A stretch of 64,000 bases of DNA, from NCBI GenBank assembly GCA_022577435.1, contig JAKOON010000011.1, positions 7,986,001 through 8,050,000 on the forward strand, given 5' to 3'. Shown piece after piece: positions 61,300-64,000 of this stretch. The translations under genes were made by a program, and so were the position numbers. Positions within the stretch are counted from its first letter, which is position 1. Each line of letters begins with the position of its first letter. Under the pieces are notes generated by a model. The model was given only the letters and a program-made list of their open reading frames with translations, made no database searches and was not told the origin of the DNA. This stretch comes from Embiotoca jacksoni. Its lineage: Eukaryota; Chordata; Actinopteri; Embiotocidae.

Positions 61300-62914
61300 G
61301 TATTTATTAGCCGTTTCTGCAGGTTTAGAGTCCAACAGAGAGCTCCAACCTGTAACACTGCCTCTGTCCATTTTGTGAATGAACCATAACTGGTATGAGG
61401 TGAACAATGCTGTTATTAATTATGTCTCTCACTGATCAGGGCTCTCGGGAGCAGATGCAGGCATTATAACGGAATGGACTGTTTCATATGATCTCATGTG
61501 AAAAAAACTCAGGAACATTAATCAAATGCAACCTAAGGAGGGAACAATGGCGAGCGATTAGAACCAGAACTGATCAAAAAACCTGTCGGGCCCAAACCCG
61601 TTCAGGCTGACAGAGTGGATTTAATACTAAAGGAATAGCTTTTCACTTCAGGTTCTGCGTCAGGTTTTGTGCCTTTAATATTCTCACGCAGCTGTTTAAA
61701 GTTTGATTGTCATTTTGGTTGCAAGCACAAGCACTTATCACAAATGGAATATACCAAGCTCTTCAAAAAAAAAAAAAAAAAAGAAGGGAAGAACAGAGAT
61801 AAAAATAACAGTGCTGATGTCTCATATGATCAGACGGCATCAGCGAACCAACAAGTCTCTTCAGACAAAGAGTGACGACTCGTACAGAGACAAGGAAAGA
61901 GTGCAAGAATATGAGTGACCTTCTACTGTCATTAGGAATGAGTCTCTCCTACATGTGTGTACACACACACACACACACACACACAATTCACCCACGTGAG
62001 GCAGCTGGATGCCGATATACAGTGTGTCTTACCAAATAAATATATATACACATACACACATATAGGGCACTGCAGTGAGCTGTCAGTCAGCATGCTGTCA
62101 GAGCAGAGACCTCCTGTACTGAGTGACAGCTGGTGGACAGGATATGACATACAACTACACTCCCACTGAGACTGCAGGAAGCACAGTGCCTATCTGCGCT
62201 GCACGGCTCCTCTCTCTTTCTCAAAACTACACTCTCCCACTGCTCTGCATTCATACTCTCTTCTTTTCTTTTCTTTTTTTTTTTTTACTTTCCCAGGACT
62301 TCTCAGGTCATCGGTTCACTTTTTTTCCTCTTTCAGTCTGTCTCTTACCTTAATTTCCAGAGAAGAGACATCAACGCAAAGACAAAGCAAAGATATAGGC
62401 AAGATGTACAGTGATAAGAAGGGGATCATAAACAACTAAAAAGCAGAGCTATAACAGCACACAAAAAGATATGTAGTGCTGTAACCATGATCTAAGAATA
62501 ACAAAATTCAATCTTTTTTTAGTTGAAAATTGTGCAAAATCCTCAGGCTGCCCATACTTCCTCCACCAATCAGAGGAAAGGGCAGTAGCCTCTCTTTAGT
62601 CTGAGAAACAACCCCAGGGAAAAGAAAGTCCTCAAGTTGCTCTCTTCTGCTCATCAAGCTTAATTACTGTGACAATTGCAAGCGACCTTGACATATCAAT
62701 ATTTTTTATCAACCCCGGTGCCAGGGCAGTAAGAGACTCTGTTTTCAGATATTTTAATAAATGAATCAAGCCAGGGAGACATGTCACCTCCTATCTGTAG
62801 TGGAAGTAACAAAAATGAAATCATCCAAGATGTCTGTTATGATCACCTTTTGCACAGTGTGAGCCACAGCTTCTGCTACATCTCAGCGCATTAGGCCACA
62901 CCAGGTTGACGTGA

Positions 62915-63500
62915 GAAGTGGCTCTGCTGAATCAGTGTAGGTTGGAACCACAGACCGTGTATAATAGTGGACGCAGAAGGTCTGAAAAATGAGGCCAATG
63001 CGGAATTACCATAAAGTGCAATACCACTAAGGGCCACTCGGAGTTGGCTCATAAGAGACCTCTGGCTCCTTTGACTCCCATTCAACTTGTCTCATGAAAT
63101 ACAAAGTCAATAGATGTTTTCCACAAGTTATCATTGTGTTGTTAGCTAAAGTCCCTCCTTCTTATTAGTCTTCTGGCAGTCCATATAAAAAAAAAAATAA
63201 CCTAATTAATTCATAATTAACTAGATATTAAGCCTCAGAAAGCTGTGTTTTTTTTTGTGGGGGGTGGGGACGTCTGTTTGATTGACAGGCTTGTGGTGCA
63301 GTCAGGTTTACGCTATAAGTGGGCGGGATACAATGTCCTTGGGTTTCCAATCAGATCCACCACTGATTCCCTCCCAGCTCACCCAAATATGGTCACTTCT
63401 GGTTCCAAACCACTCTGGACTAGCAAGCCGACGGCAGCCAAAACTTGAGGCTTAACTGTAGTTCACAAACCAGTGGGTGACGTCAGTGTTGGTTGCCACT
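62915..63500 (-). repeat. Diverged teleost interspersed repeat
   Basis: On the minus strand it reads 'ggtttgtgaactac', 'ggttccaaaccag'-type text, 'gtgagctgggagggaatcag', 'tatcccgcccactta' and 'caagcctgtcaatcaaaca'. These phrases, in this order, recur in percomorph genomes. The further part 'agaccgtgtataatagtgga' (62955-62974) probably belongs to the same family. No coding capacity seen. Confidence 0.5.
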
Positions 63501-64000
63501 TCGTAGAAACTTTCAAAGCTCCCTCCCCTGGTAAAGGTAATATAGTTGAACTATCAATGTCTGACCATTTGTTATGCTTGATCTTTTGAACTCGGCTGTA
63601 AAGCTCCGACCTCCCAGTGTGTCCCTGGTTATCATCAATAAAGGTGGTGAGTGAAACCTTGTCAAAACCGATATGAATGAAGCCCACAGCTGTGAAAGTA
63701 AAACGTACGTTGAGAAAATCACAAGTTTTTCTTTAATAAATCAATGTATCTGCCTTTATCCCTGTAGACCAAACCAGTCTTTCCCTCTGTGTCCCCATCT
63801 GACTGTGCCATTCATATTTCAGCGTCTTTTCTTCTGCACTTCACTTCTCCTGCTTTGTGTTTCTGGCTCAAAGCGCTTCCTCTCTCTATTTCCTCCTCCC
63901 TGCCTCTAATCAACCTGGTCAACAACATCTATCAGCACTTTGATTAGAACATCATGGCTGAGGGTGAAACACGAGTGAGTGTGTGAGTGAGTGAGAGTGT

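Larger units (their letters stand above)
55168..64000. other. Upstream / intron sequence of sh2d3c
   Basis: No further sh2d3c coding exon or other gene was recognised. The region holds many microsatellites (56013-56036, 56391-56414, 56580-56642, 56762-56813, 58868-58901, 59469-59501, 61243-61298, 61960-61984 and a (GAGT)n at the right edge) and two old transposon copies. Long open frames here are low-complexity (His-Thr, Cys-Val) artefacts. Confidence 0.5.

Noticed and set aside
62349..62429. Possible alternative first exon of sh2d3c: 27 codons from ATG to an AAG|GTAAGA donor in phase 0
   Set aside because: The splice is phase-compatible with the exon at 55167, but the encoded peptide is hydrophobic like a signal peptide, which does not fit a cytosolic adaptor, and the start context is poor.

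Overview
The window is a piece of a ray-finned fish (teleost, probably percomorph) chromosome. The evidence is intron-split vertebrate genes with GT-AG junctions, very dense (CA/GT)n microsatellites, and several interspersed repeats whose text I recognise from teleost genomes. There are no bacterial, viral or CRISPR features. Three protein-coding genes, all on the minus strand, and one microRNA on the plus strand could be reconstructed with exon-level coordinates.

Layout, left to right. 1-2464 is sequence downstream of cercam, probably including its 3' UTR. 2465-11331 is cercam (12 coding exons, 592 aa), a GT25-family procollagen-galactosyltransferase paralogue of the ER lumen ending in RDEL. 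11332-23006 is intergenic with several old repeats and a CpG-rich patch at 21.45-21.9 kb. 23007-23099 is the mir-219 hairpin on the plus strand. 23100-27227 is AT-rich and microsatellite-rich. 27228-37437 is urm1 (5 coding exons, 101 aa, C-terminal Gly-Gly), the ubiquitin-related sulfur carrier for tRNA thiolation. A CpG-rich promoter carrying an ETS-CRE composite lies at 37.13-37.5 kb. 37438-43545 is intergenic and probably includes the sh2d3c 3' UTR. 43546-55167 is the 3' part of sh2d3c (12 coding exons, 682 codons visible), an SH2 adaptor with a C-terminal Cas-binding, Ras-GEF-like domain. Its 5' exons were not found and are probably beyond the right edge. 55168-64000 is intron or upstream sequence rich in microsatellites and degenerate transposons.

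The order urm1 - mir-219 (opposite strand) - cercam is the arrangement of human 9q34.11 (URM1, MIR219A2, CERCAM). This identifies the first gene as cercam rather than colgalt1 or colgalt2, and the microRNA as the mir-219-2 orthologue. Human SH2D3C is on the same chromosome band but several hundred kilobases from URM1; here it is the immediate neighbour, so the teleost order is rearranged or condensed. The genes have unrelated jobs (ER glycosyltransferase relative, tRNA thiolation, signalling adaptor, neural and oligodendrocyte microRNA); the linkage is conserved synteny, not an operon or pathway.

I found no convincing undescribed biological system. The most rewarding non-obvious items are the mir-219 hairpin with its potential antisense twin, an sh2d3c exon whose splice donor runs directly into a long (GT)n tract, the urm1 polyadenylation hexamer abutting the stop codon, and a decayed PIF/Harbinger-like transposon.
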